A stretch of 36,733 nt of DNA from positions 12,274-49,006 of the forward strand of contig PCVW01000032.1 of NCBI GenBank assembly GCA_002787095.1, written 5' to 3'. Of the stretch, positions 18,178 through 25,308 are shown one piece after another. A model generated the notes under the pieces. It searched no databases. It worked only from the letters and a program-made list of their open reading frames with translations, and was not told where the DNA came from. Every line of letters starts with the position of its first letter. The stretch's first letter is position 1. Position numbers and translations under genes: made by a program. The stretch comes from Candidatus Omnitrophica bacterium CG11_big_fil_rev_8_21_14_0_20_64_10. GTDB taxonomy: Bacteria > Omnitrophota > Gorgyraeia > 1-14-0-20-64-10.

Positions 18178-19188
18178 CTAACAGGACCGGCCAAACAACC
18201 AGGAAAACCGCTCCGCCCGTTTCGGGAGGGGCCGGGCCGCTGCCCGCTCGGCCAAGGCCCGGTACCGATCCGCCAGCTTCCCCAGGTATTCCTGCGCCTC
18301 GGCGCCGGCGGAAGTCAGACCGGTCAAGGCCCGGACATTCCACAGGCCGACCAGATGTTCGATGATCTCGGCGTAGTCCCGGGCGGTGTAGACGCCGATC
18401 CGCTGGGCCACCGCCGAGAAACGATCGAACAACCCCTCCCCGCCGTCGCTCATCCGCCGGGCCGGCATCGCCACCACATGCCGCATCATTTCCGCGAAAG
18501 CAACCATCGCGCCGGAGGGATCCACCTCGAAGATCTTCGAAACGAACCGCTTGTAGGCCTCCTCATGGCGGGACTCGTCTCCCGTCACCAGCGCGCAGAT
18601 TTTCCCCAGCAAAGGGTCGCCGCTCTCGTTGGCCAGCCGGGCGGTGTTGCCGTGCGAAATCTTCGTCGCCCGCTCCTGAAAGGAGGTGTAGACCAGTCCC
18701 CGGTAGGTATCGTTTCCGGTCCCCGGATCGAAACCGTTGCGCAACAGATGCTGGGTCGTCACCTCGACCGCCCGCAAGTCCACCCGGCCGGTCAGGTACA
18801 AATAGCGCGACAGGATCTCCCCGTGCCGGTTCTCCTCGGCGGTCCAGCCGCGGGTCCAGAGGGCCCAGCCGTCCTCCGACGCGCCGGTCGCGTCGGTCAC
18901 CCCCGGGTGCCGGTTGAGCATGGTCTGATAGGCCGGCAACGCCTCCTCGGTCACGGTGTTGCCGACCAGCACAACCAACAGACCATCGGGGACCGCTCGC
19001 GCCTGCTGCCGCAGCCGCGCCACCGCCTCGGGCCACCCCTCCCCGGTCATGTCCGGGAGGACATCCGATGGCTGCCAGCTCTCCTCAACACTCTTAAGCA
19101 GGGAGAGGTTCTCCCGGGCAAACGGCTCAAGCCCCCTGATCACTTCAGCGTGGGCCTGAATCACCGTTTGATCCGGAAGATCACTCAT
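18178..19188 (-). CDS. Acyl-ACP desaturase (ferritin-like diiron)
   Basis: Diiron motifs EENRHG and DESRHEEAY; WTRGWTAEENRHGEILSRYLYLTGRVDLRAVE; YTSFQERATKISHGNTARLA. Confidence 0.9.
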   Translation of the reverse strand: MSDLPDQTVIQAHAEVIRGLEPFARENLSLLKSVEESWQPSDVLPDMTGEGWPEAVARLRQQARAVPDGLLVVLVGNTVTEEALPAYQTMLNRHPGVTDATGASEDGWALWTRGWTAEENRHGEILSRYLYLTGRVDLRAVEVTTQHLLRNGFDPGTGNDTYRGLVYTSFQERATKISHGNTARLANESGDPLLGKICALVTGDESRHEEAYKRFVSKIFEVDPSGAMVAFAEMMRHVVAMPARRMSDGGEGLFDRFSAVAQRIGVYTARDYAEIIEHLVGLWNVRALTGLTSAGAEAQEYLGKLADRYRALAERAAARPLPKRAERFSWLFGRSC

Positions 19189-19191
19189 CCT

Positions 19192-20493
19192 TCAGCCCCT
19201 CCGCCGGCGCTGAGGACCGCCGTGAGAGCGCCGGGAGGCGCCGCCCGAAGGATGGGCCGTCCGGCCGCGGGGACGGCCGGAGCCGCTCCGGCGGCCGCTG
19301 GAAGCCGGCCCGGACCGCCGAGAGCCGCGGGGAAGCTCCGCCTGGAAGCTGCCGTCGAAGTCGGGCAAATTGACTCGAGGCAGCGGATGCCCCAGGGTCT
19401 TTTCGATATCCTGAATCAATTCCGTTTCCGCCGGGCTCATCAGGGTGAAGGCATCCCCGGTCGCCTCCGCCCGAGCGGTCCGGCCGATCCGGTGGATGTA
19501 ATCTTCCGGCTGATGCGGCACATCGTAGTTGATCACATGGCTGATCTCATCAATGTCGATCCCCCGAGCGGCGATGTCGGTCGCCACCATCACCTGGCTC
19601 TTCCCCGCCCGGAACCGCTCCAGGGCGAAAAGCCGCTGGTCCTGGCTGCGGTCGCTGTGGATCACCGAGGCCTGCACTCCCCGGCGGATCAGGTTGCGGG
19701 CCACCTCATCGGCCGAGCGCTTGGTCCGGACGAAGACGATCACCGAGACCAGTTCCTCCCCCCGCAGGAGCTTCAGCAGCAGGTCGGTCTTCCGATCGGA
19801 CGCCACCGGATAAACCGCTTGGCGGATTCCGACCGCCGCGATCGGCTTGGCGTCAATCTGGACGGTCACCGGATTTTTCAGCATCTCATGGGTGAGTTTC
19901 AGGATCTCCGCCGGCATCGTGGCCGAGAACATCAGGCTCTGCCGCTGGGTCGGAAGGAGGCAGATGATCTGGTGGATATCCGGCAGGAAACCCATGTCCA
20001 GCATCCGGTCCGCCTCATCCAGCACCAGCACCTCCAGGTCCTTGAACTCGATCCGGCCGGAGAAAACATGGTCGAGCAGCCGGCCCGGCGTCGCTGAGAT
20101 GATGTCCACCCCCCGCTCCAGCGCGGCGATCTGGTGCTGCATCGGCGCCCCCCCAAAGATCGCCTCTCCCTTCAAATGCACATAGCGGGAGAGGGACTTG
20201 AGATGCTCCATGATCTGGAGAGCCAGCTCCCGGGTGGGGGCCACGATCATCGCCCGGACATTCGGACCGCTGGGCTTGCGCATCAGCCGGTCCAGAATCG
20301 GCAGCACGAAGGCGGCGGTCTTGCCGGTGCCGGTCTGGGCGCAGCCGATCAGATCCTTGCCCTGCATGATGTGGGGAATCGCCCGGGCCTGAATGGGGGT
20401 GGGAGAACGGAATCCGAGCTCCTGGATTCCCTTCAACAGGTCGGGATGGAACCCGAACGACTCAAAGGTGACTGTGTTGTCCAGCTCTGCCAT
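19192..20493 (-). CDS. DEAD-box ATP-dependent RNA helicase (RhlE-like)
   Basis: FESFGFHPDLLKGIQELGFRSPTPIQARAIPHIMQGKDLIGCAQTGTGKTAAFVLPIL; VLDEADRMLDMGF; SATMP; ATDIAARGIDI; HRIGRTARA; basic C-terminus. Confidence 0.95.
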   Translation of the reverse strand: MAELDNTVTFESFGFHPDLLKGIQELGFRSPTPIQARAIPHIMQGKDLIGCAQTGTGKTAAFVLPILDRLMRKPSGPNVRAMIVAPTRELALQIMEHLKSLSRYVHLKGEAIFGGAPMQHQIAALERGVDIISATPGRLLDHVFSGRIEFKDLEVLVLDEADRMLDMGFLPDIHQIICLLPTQRQSLMFSATMPAEILKLTHEMLKNPVTVQIDAKPIAAVGIRQAVYPVASDRKTDLLLKLLRGEELVSVIVFVRTKRSADEVARNLIRRGVQASVIHSDRSQDQRLFALERFRAGKSQVMVATDIAARGIDIDEISHVINYDVPHQPEDYIHRIGRTARAEATGDAFTLMSPAETELIQDIEKTLGHPLPRVNLPDFDGSFQAELPRGSRRSGPASSGRRSGSGRPRGRTAHPSGGASRRSHGGPQRRRRG

Positions 20494-20502
20494 GAGGGGA
20501 AC

Positions 20503-20508
20503 ATTATA
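20503..20508 (-). promoter_or_regulatory. Consensus -10 TATAAT 9 nt upstream of helicase ATG
   Basis: Minus strand TATAATGTTCCCCTCATG. Confidence 0.55.
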
Positions 20509-20573
20509 GCAGAGGGCGGAATCGCCCGGGGGCAAACCGAACGACCCCGCCCTCCAACGGTCCAGGCGCCCCC

Positions 20574-21038
20574 CTAACGGGAAAGCGCGATCGACTCGAT
20601 CAGTTCGGCGATCTGGCGGTCCTCCGGGCTGCAGGCTCCCTCATCGGCGCCCGAATGCCGACGGGCCGCCGCGACCGCGATGTCCTTGAGTGAGAGGATG
20701 CCGACCAGCATCCCGTTGCTGACAACCGGCAGCCGATGGACCGCGGCCGTCTCCATCAGCCGGACCGCCTCATCCAGATCCGACTCCGGCGCGATCACAC
20801 GGGGCTGAGGCCGCATGCAGGCCTCCAGAGATACCCGGCTCGGCGGCGCGTCCTCTTCCAGCAGCTTCAGGGCGATGTCTCGATCGGTCACGATCCCAAC
20901 CAGCCGCTTGGTCTTGTGGCTCTCCACCACCGGAACGCAGCCGCAGTTCTTCTGCCTCATGATCTCCAGCGCCGCGGTGCAATCCTCCTTCGGCGTGCAG
21001 GCGCGGGGACCGGAACACATCAACTCGATGATTTTCAT
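20574..21038 (-). CDS. CBS-domain pair protein
   Basis: CTPKEDCTAALEIMRQKNCGCVPVVESHKTKRLVGIVTDRDIALKLLEED...PRVIAPESDLDEAVRLMETAAVHRLPVVSNGMLVGILSLKDIAVAAA. Confidence 0.9.
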   Translation of the reverse strand: MKIIELMCSGPRACTPKEDCTAALEIMRQKNCGCVPVVESHKTKRLVGIVTDRDIALKLLEEDAPPSRVSLEACMRPQPRVIAPESDLDEAVRLMETAAVHRLPVVSNGMLVGILSLKDIAVAAARRHSGADEGACSPEDRQIAELIESIALSR

Positions 21039-21039
21039 T

Positions 21040-21297
21040 TTATCGCCTCCTCACTTTATGGATGGCCGTCCTTCTCGAATGGATCCGGGGAACCAGGACC
21101 GGCTGCATTCCCCAACCGTTTTCCGCGTCCTCTTCACAGAGGCATCCCAGATCCCTCGCGCATCGCCTGCAGCAGTAAATTTCTCCGGCCTGATGGCAGC
21201 CGGCGGTATGCCACAATTCCCGCTCCTTCCCGCAGCCGGAACAGACCTCGGCCTGATCGAACAGCCCGCCATGCAGATCCACGCCGCCGTTGAACAT
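21040..21297 (-). CDS. Small Cys-rich (putative metal-binding) protein
   Basis: 85 aa: MFNGGVDLHGGLFDQAEVCSGCGKERELWHTAGCHQAGEIYCCRRCARDLGCLCEED...; SD GGAGGAGG before ATG. Confidence 0.65.
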   Translation of the reverse strand: MFNGGVDLHGGLFDQAEVCSGCGKERELWHTAGCHQAGEIYCCRRCARDLGCLCEEDAENGWGMQPVLVPRIHSRRTAIHKVRRR

Positions 21298-21331
21298 GGT
21301 TGTCCCCTCCTCCGTTGACCGAGCTTCCATC

Positions 21332-21691
21332 CTACCTTTCCTGACTGCCTGGAGCGGAAGCTCCTTCCGGCAGAATCTCGATCGTCCGGGCCAACCGCTG
21401 ATCCCCTTCCGAAACCGCCTCCACCTCCACTTGCTGTCCGACCTTCAGCGCCTCCGCCTTGGCCGGCCGCCCTTCCTGGAAGACGGTCGTCCGGGGAGAC
21501 TCAATCGTCAGGGATTGCACCTGCCCCTGCTCGTCCGTCAGCTTCAAGACCGGCGGCGTCGCATCCAGGTCGAGCATCGTGATCGCTCCCTGAAACCGCG
21601 TCGCCGGCGCTACCTGCCCGAACCCGGGGGTCACCGGCAGCAACGCCAGTCCCAAGGCGATCCCCAAAGCCGCCATCTTCGATGTTTTCAT
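21332..21691 (-). CDS. Small secreted protein (hypothetical)
   Basis: Signal peptide MKTSKMAALGIALGLALLPVTPGFG; beta-rich sequence; SD GGGAGGTG before ATG. Confidence 0.7.
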   Translation of the reverse strand: MKTSKMAALGIALGLALLPVTPGFGQVAPATRFQGAITMLDLDATPPVLKLTDEQGQVQSLTIESPRTTVFQEGRPAKAEALKVGQQVEVEAVSEGDQRLARTIEILPEGASAPGSQER

Positions 21692-21831
21692 CTCTCACCT
21701 CCCTTGGCTGGATTTCCATTGGAACCGTCCACCACCGTTGCAAGCGTACCGGAAGCATCTAACGGAGAGATGAAACCAACATGACGGTACTGTCATCCCG
21801 CTGTCACAAGGGGAGAGACCAACAAGAGAAA

Positions 21832-21861
21832 CCTTGGGGACGCTCCGGAAAGGGACACTCC
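21832..21861 (-). repeat. Inverted REP-like copy upstream of the transposase gene
   Basis: Reverse complement GGAGTGTCCCTTTCCGGAGCGTCCCCAAGG matches downstream GGACTGTCCCCCTGCGGAGCGTCCCCAAAG with a few mismatches. Confidence 0.7.
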
Positions 21862-21966
21862 TCAACACCGCTGATCTGCCCTACCGGTCCTAACACATGC
21901 TTGCCCGGATTAGTTGATTCGTGCTATCATTATTGCAGATAAACTAAACTAATTGCTTTCTAAATT

Positions 21967-22563
21967 ATGCCCAGACTTGCCAGACAACCAAGCCCCTCCG
22001 GCATTTACCACATCCTGGCTCGAGGCCACAACCGAATGCCCATCTTTCGGGCGGACGCGGATTATAGACATTACCTTGACCTCTTGGCTCGATTCAAAAA
22101 GAAGATCCCCTGCCGCTGCTATCATCTCTGCCTGATGCCCAACCACCTTCACTTCCTCCTCCAAGCTGAACTCGTCGATCATGTCACTGCGATGATGCGT
22201 CGCCTCCAGCAGGCCTTTCAACTCTATTGGCGCAAGCAATACCGTCTGGTCGGACACCTCTGGCAAGGCCGCTTTAAAAGCTTGCCCATTGATACGGAAT
22301 CCTACCTCCTGGAATGCGCCCGCTACATCGAGCGTAATCCCATCCGAGCCAAACTCTCCGCAACCCCCGAAGCTTACCCTTGGTCCAGCGCCCAAATCTA
22401 TCTGCGGGGACCTCGCAAAGGATGGGAGTTTCTCGATCTCAGCCCAGCTTATCGTAGCTTCGGGAAAAGAAGTCAAACACAAATCAAGCACTATCGAAAT
22501 TTCCTGCTGCAACCCCGGCCCTACGACCGCTTGGTCGATGCTCAATTCAATCAACTCACTTAA
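21967..22563 (+). mobile_element. rayT: REP-associated tyrosine transposase (RAYT, IS200-like Y1/HUH)
   Basis: MPRLARQPSPSGIYHILARGHNRMPIFRADADYRHYLDLL...CYHLCLMPNHLHFLLQ (HUH) ...GHLWQGRFKSLPIDTESYLLECARYIERNPIRAKLSATPEAYPWSSA. Confidence 0.93.
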
Positions 22564-22691
22564 TTCGTAACCTAGGACTGTCCCCCTGCGGAGCGTCCCC
22601 AAAGCCGCTTTCGTAACCTAGGACTGTCCCCCTGCGGAGCGTCCCCAAAGCCGCGTCCCCAAAGCCGCCCCCAAAGCCGCCTGCCCCTAGG
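22564..22691 (+). repeat. Tandem REP-like repeats: two 46-bp units plus two shorter tail repeats
   Basis: TTCGTAACCTAGGACTGTCCCCCTGCGGAGCGTCCCCAAAGCCGC at 22564 and 22610; tail GTCCCCAAAGCCGC repeated at 22641, 22655 and (as CCCCAAAGCCGC) 22669. Confidence 0.92.
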
Positions 22692-23865
22692 AAGGCCCCA
22701 CCATGATTCGGCGCTGAATCCGGCGGAAGAGGCCCGTCCTGGCGGCCAGGAAAAGCAGCCCGGCCGCCAAGGCTTTGAGAAGCGGCCCCTGGGCGACAAT
22801 CAGACCGGCGATCGGCCGCTGGAGCCGCTGGATCTCCCGGACCTCCGGCTCCCGCAGCGCCTGCACCCGGCCGAGCGCCTCCTTCGAACAGTCCCCGCTC
22901 CGAAGACAGTCGGCGATCACCTCAGCCGCCGTGATCGCCGTCCCGACGGCCACGGAGACCCCGATGGCCCCGGCCGGCGAGCAGGTGTGAGCCGCGTCCC
23001 CCACCAAGATCAGCCCGTCCTGAGCCCATTGCTTGACCCGATCGGCTTTCGCCGCCAAGACAGAGAACAGCTTAAAATTGGTCAATCCCTCGGCGAAATC
23101 GCGAAAGATCGGGTGGGCGTCCAGCAGCTCCTTTCGGAGCGAATCAATCCCCGCCTCCCGGTAACGGACGAAGCCGCCGGGCTCCACCAGCAAACCACAT
23201 TGGATGTGATCCGGATATTTGGGGAGGATGAGGTAATTGTGATTCGCCGACAGGAAGACCCGCACCGTATTGTCGTATCCCTTCGGCTTGGGGATCGTGA
23301 ACCAGATGACATCAAAATCGTGCTCTTCAACCGCCAGCTCAAACCCGCCCCGCCGCCTCAAGACCGACACCCGCCCCTCGGCCCCCACGCTGACCCTGGC
23401 CCTCACCCGAACCGGCCGGCCTTCAAGCAACGCCTCCAGTCCAACCGTCCGACCTCCCTCCCGGATCGGAGCCCGGGCGGCGGCGTTAAACCAGATTTCA
23501 AAATTCGGAAATGCCTTCGTCTGATCCAGGAGGGCCCCCAGCAGGACCGGCTGCGGCATCCAAAGGATGAACGGCGCCTCGGGGCTCAACTGGGAGACAC
23601 GGAACCGCGCGGCGAGACGCCGGCGGATGATCAACTCAAAACCATCCAGCTTCAGGTGGGGGTACCGCTGCAGGGACTCAAAGAGCCCGACCCGCCGCAT
23701 CATTTGCACAAACCGGGGCATCAGGACATCGCCCCGATACTCCCGATCGAAGTTCTCGTGCCGCTCTAAAACCAGCACCCGGAATTTCTGCCGCGCCAAA
23801 AGCAAGCCTAGGACCATCCCGGCTGGGCCGGCCCCGGCAATGCAGACATCCACTTCCCTGTCCAT
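22687..23865 (-). CDS. FAD-dependent monooxygenase/oxidoreductase (UbiH/PHBH-like)
   Basis: DVCIAGAGPAGMVLGLLLARQKFRVLVLERH; DGLILVGDAAHTCSPAGAIGVSVAVGTAITAAEVI. Confidence 0.9.
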   Translation of the reverse strand: MDREVDVCIAGAGPAGMVLGLLLARQKFRVLVLERHENFDREYRGDVLMPRFVQMMRRVGLFESLQRYPHLKLDGFELIIRRRLAARFRVSQLSPEAPFILWMPQPVLLGALLDQTKAFPNFEIWFNAAARAPIREGGRTVGLEALLEGRPVRVRARVSVGAEGRVSVLRRRGGFELAVEEHDFDVIWFTIPKPKGYDNTVRVFLSANHNYLILPKYPDHIQCGLLVEPGGFVRYREAGIDSLRKELLDAHPIFRDFAEGLTNFKLFSVLAAKADRVKQWAQDGLILVGDAAHTCSPAGAIGVSVAVGTAITAAEVIADCLRSGDCSKEALGRVQALREPEVREIQRLQRPIAGLIVAQGPLLKALAAGLLFLAARTGLFRRIQRRIMVGPS

Positions 23866-23885
23866 ACCGCCATTCTAACCCAGGG

Positions 23886-24018
23886 AAAAGTTGCCCCGCT
23901 AGGACTCGGCGCCTCGCCCGGCTCCCCGCCACTTCGTTCCGGGTCGCCAGGGGGCTCGGTCGGCCACTCGGCCTCACTTCGAGTCCTAGCCGAAAAAAAG
24001 TTGCCCCGCTAGGACTCG
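23886..24018 (-). repeat. Direct repeat of the tRNA-Gln 3' end with an internal inverted copy
   Basis: AAAAGTTGCCCCGCTAGGACTCG at 23886-23908 and 23996-24018; inverted CGAGTCCTAGC at 23980-23990. Confidence 0.92.
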
Positions 24019-24071
24019 AACCTAGATACCCAGATCCAAAATCTGGTGTCCTACCATTGGACGACGGGGCA
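24001..24071 (-). tRNA. tRNA-Gln (anticodon TTG)
   Basis: Minus strand TGCCCCGTCGTCCAATGGTAGGACACCAGATTTTGGATCTGGGTATCTAGGTTCGAGTCCTAGCGGGGCAA; 7-bp acceptor, CCAGA-TTTTGGA-TCTGG anticodon arm, T-arm GGTTCGAGTCC. Confidence 0.95.
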
Positions 24072-24076
24072 CATGG

Positions 24077-24469
24077 CTATTGGTTTTGATGGGCGGCGTA
24101 AGCCGCTAAAACTTGCTTTTGGATCTCGGCGCGGAGTTCCGGCGTGATCGGATGGGCGATGTCCCAATGCTCCCCGGCCGGGTCCTCCTGCCCCTCCCCG
24201 CCGTGGTCCATCGGCCGGTCGGAGGGGTTCAGCGCCCCGCCGCACTGGTTGCAGAACCGGCTGCGGGCGGCGTTGTGGTAGCCGCACCGTTCGCAGGGGC
24301 TTTGGCCGCGCTGGGAAGGCATCGCGACGAAGAGGCCGCGCGGTCCCTCCAGAATGCGAAGGGAACGAACCACAAAGGCGTCGTCGAAAGTGATCGCGGC
24401 GTAGGCCTTCAAGCGGCCCCCCGGCCGCCCGGTTTCGATGGGATAGATCCGGATGTCTGTGATGTCCAT
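24077..24469 (-). CDS. spoVG: SpoVG-family protein with an internal zinc-ribbon insertion
   Basis: MDITDIRIYPIETGRPGGRLKAYAAITFDDAFVVRSLRILEGPRGLFVAMPSQRGQSPCERCGYHNAARSRFCNQCGGALN...HWDIAHPITPELRAEIQKQVLAAYAA. Confidence 0.92.
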   Translation of the reverse strand: MDITDIRIYPIETGRPGGRLKAYAAITFDDAFVVRSLRILEGPRGLFVAMPSQRGQSPCERCGYHNAARSRFCNQCGGALNPSDRPMDHGGEGQEDPAGEHWDIAHPITPELRAEIQKQVLAAYAAHQNQ

Positions 24470-25308
24470 ACGCGCCAAGTCGGATGCTGTTTGGAGAGCC
24501 GTTCCATCGCCCCGGCCGCCGGCTCGCGCCCATCGCACAAGGCGAAGACGGTCGAGCCGCTTCCGGAAACCATCGGGCGCTTGAGCCCCGCTTCCTCGAG
24601 GGCCCGTTTGACCCCGGCGACCGCCGGGAACAACCGCTCCACCGACGGCTCCAGCGCGTTGTACAGATGGGGACGGATCCGCTCAACCCGGCCGGTTTTA
24701 ACCGCTTCGCTGAGGAGTCTAGCATCGGGGTGGAAGGGGGTCAAGACATGCCCCCGGTAGACAGCCGCGGTCGGGATCGGGAAGTCCGGCTGGACCAGCA
24801 GATGCCGGAGCCGGACGGAAAAATCGGCCGGAGCGATTTTATCCCCCCGCCCTTCCCCCCAGGCAAAGGGAACATCCGCCAGGAAAAAGGGAACATCCGC
24901 CCCCAGCGTCCGGGCCAGATCCAGGAGGGCCTTGGGATCCACCCCCCCACCAGTCATCTCCTGCAATCCCGCGAGAACCGCCGCCGCGTCGGAGGAGCCG
25001 CCTCCCAAACCGGCCGCCATCGGGATCCGCTTGGTCAGGGTGATCTCCACTCCCAGCGGTTTGCCCAGCAAAGCCTGATACCCCTCGGCGGCCCGAACCG
25101 CCAGGTTGCTCCGATCCGCCGGCAAGGCCGGATCGCTGCAGCGGCATCGGATCTGCGAGCCGGGGATCGGGCGCAGCGCCACCTCGTCGGCCAGATCGAT
25201 CCGCTCAAAGAGGGTTTTTAAGGTGTGGTACCCGTCAGGCCGTTTTTCAAGGGTGTCGAGGAAAAGGTTGACCTTGGCGAAGGCCGGACGGATGACCGGC
25301 GGGGTCAC
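24409..25308 (-). CDS. ispE: 4-diphosphocytidyl-2-C-methyl-D-erythritol kinase (GTG start, 4-nt GTGA overlap with upstream gene)
   Basis: AFAKVNLFLDTLEKRPDGYHTLKTLFERIDLADEV; KRIPMAAGLGGGSSDAAAVL; MVSGSGSTVFAL. Confidence 0.94.
   Translation of the reverse strand: MTPPVIRPAFAKVNLFLDTLEKRPDGYHTLKTLFERIDLADEVALRPIPGSQIRCRCSDPALPADRSNLAVRAAEGYQALLGKPLGVEITLTKRIPMAAGLGGGSSDAAAVLAGLQEMTGGGVDPKALLDLARTLGADVPFFLADVPFAWGEGRGDKIAPADFSVRLRHLLVQPDFPIPTAAVYRGHVLTPFHPDARLLSEAVKTGRVERIRPHLYNALEPSVERLFPAVAGVKRALEEAGLKRPMVSGSGSTVFALCDGREPAAGAMERLSKQHPTWRVWTSQTSGSIPSKPGGRGAA

Noticed and set aside
20512-20554. GAGGGCGG/CCGCCCTC inverted repeat between the helicase and CBS genes as a terminator
   Set aside because: 8-bp stem with a 27-nt loop and no T-run; too weak and expected by chance in GC-rich sequence.
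22564-22691. Possible CRISPR array
   Set aside because: The repeats are contiguous 46-bp tandems without unique spacers, and no cas genes are present; a REP-like array next to RAYT explains it better.
23886-23908. A second tRNA-Gln gene
   Set aside because: Only the T-arm/acceptor 3' end is present; no D-arm or anticodon arm can be formed.
15617-24000. Complete integrative element or prophage inserted at tRNA-Gln
   Set aside because: No integrase, excisionase or phage genes, and no copy of the tRNA 3' repeat at the far (low-coordinate) boundary; kept only as a hypothesis about a split gene order.
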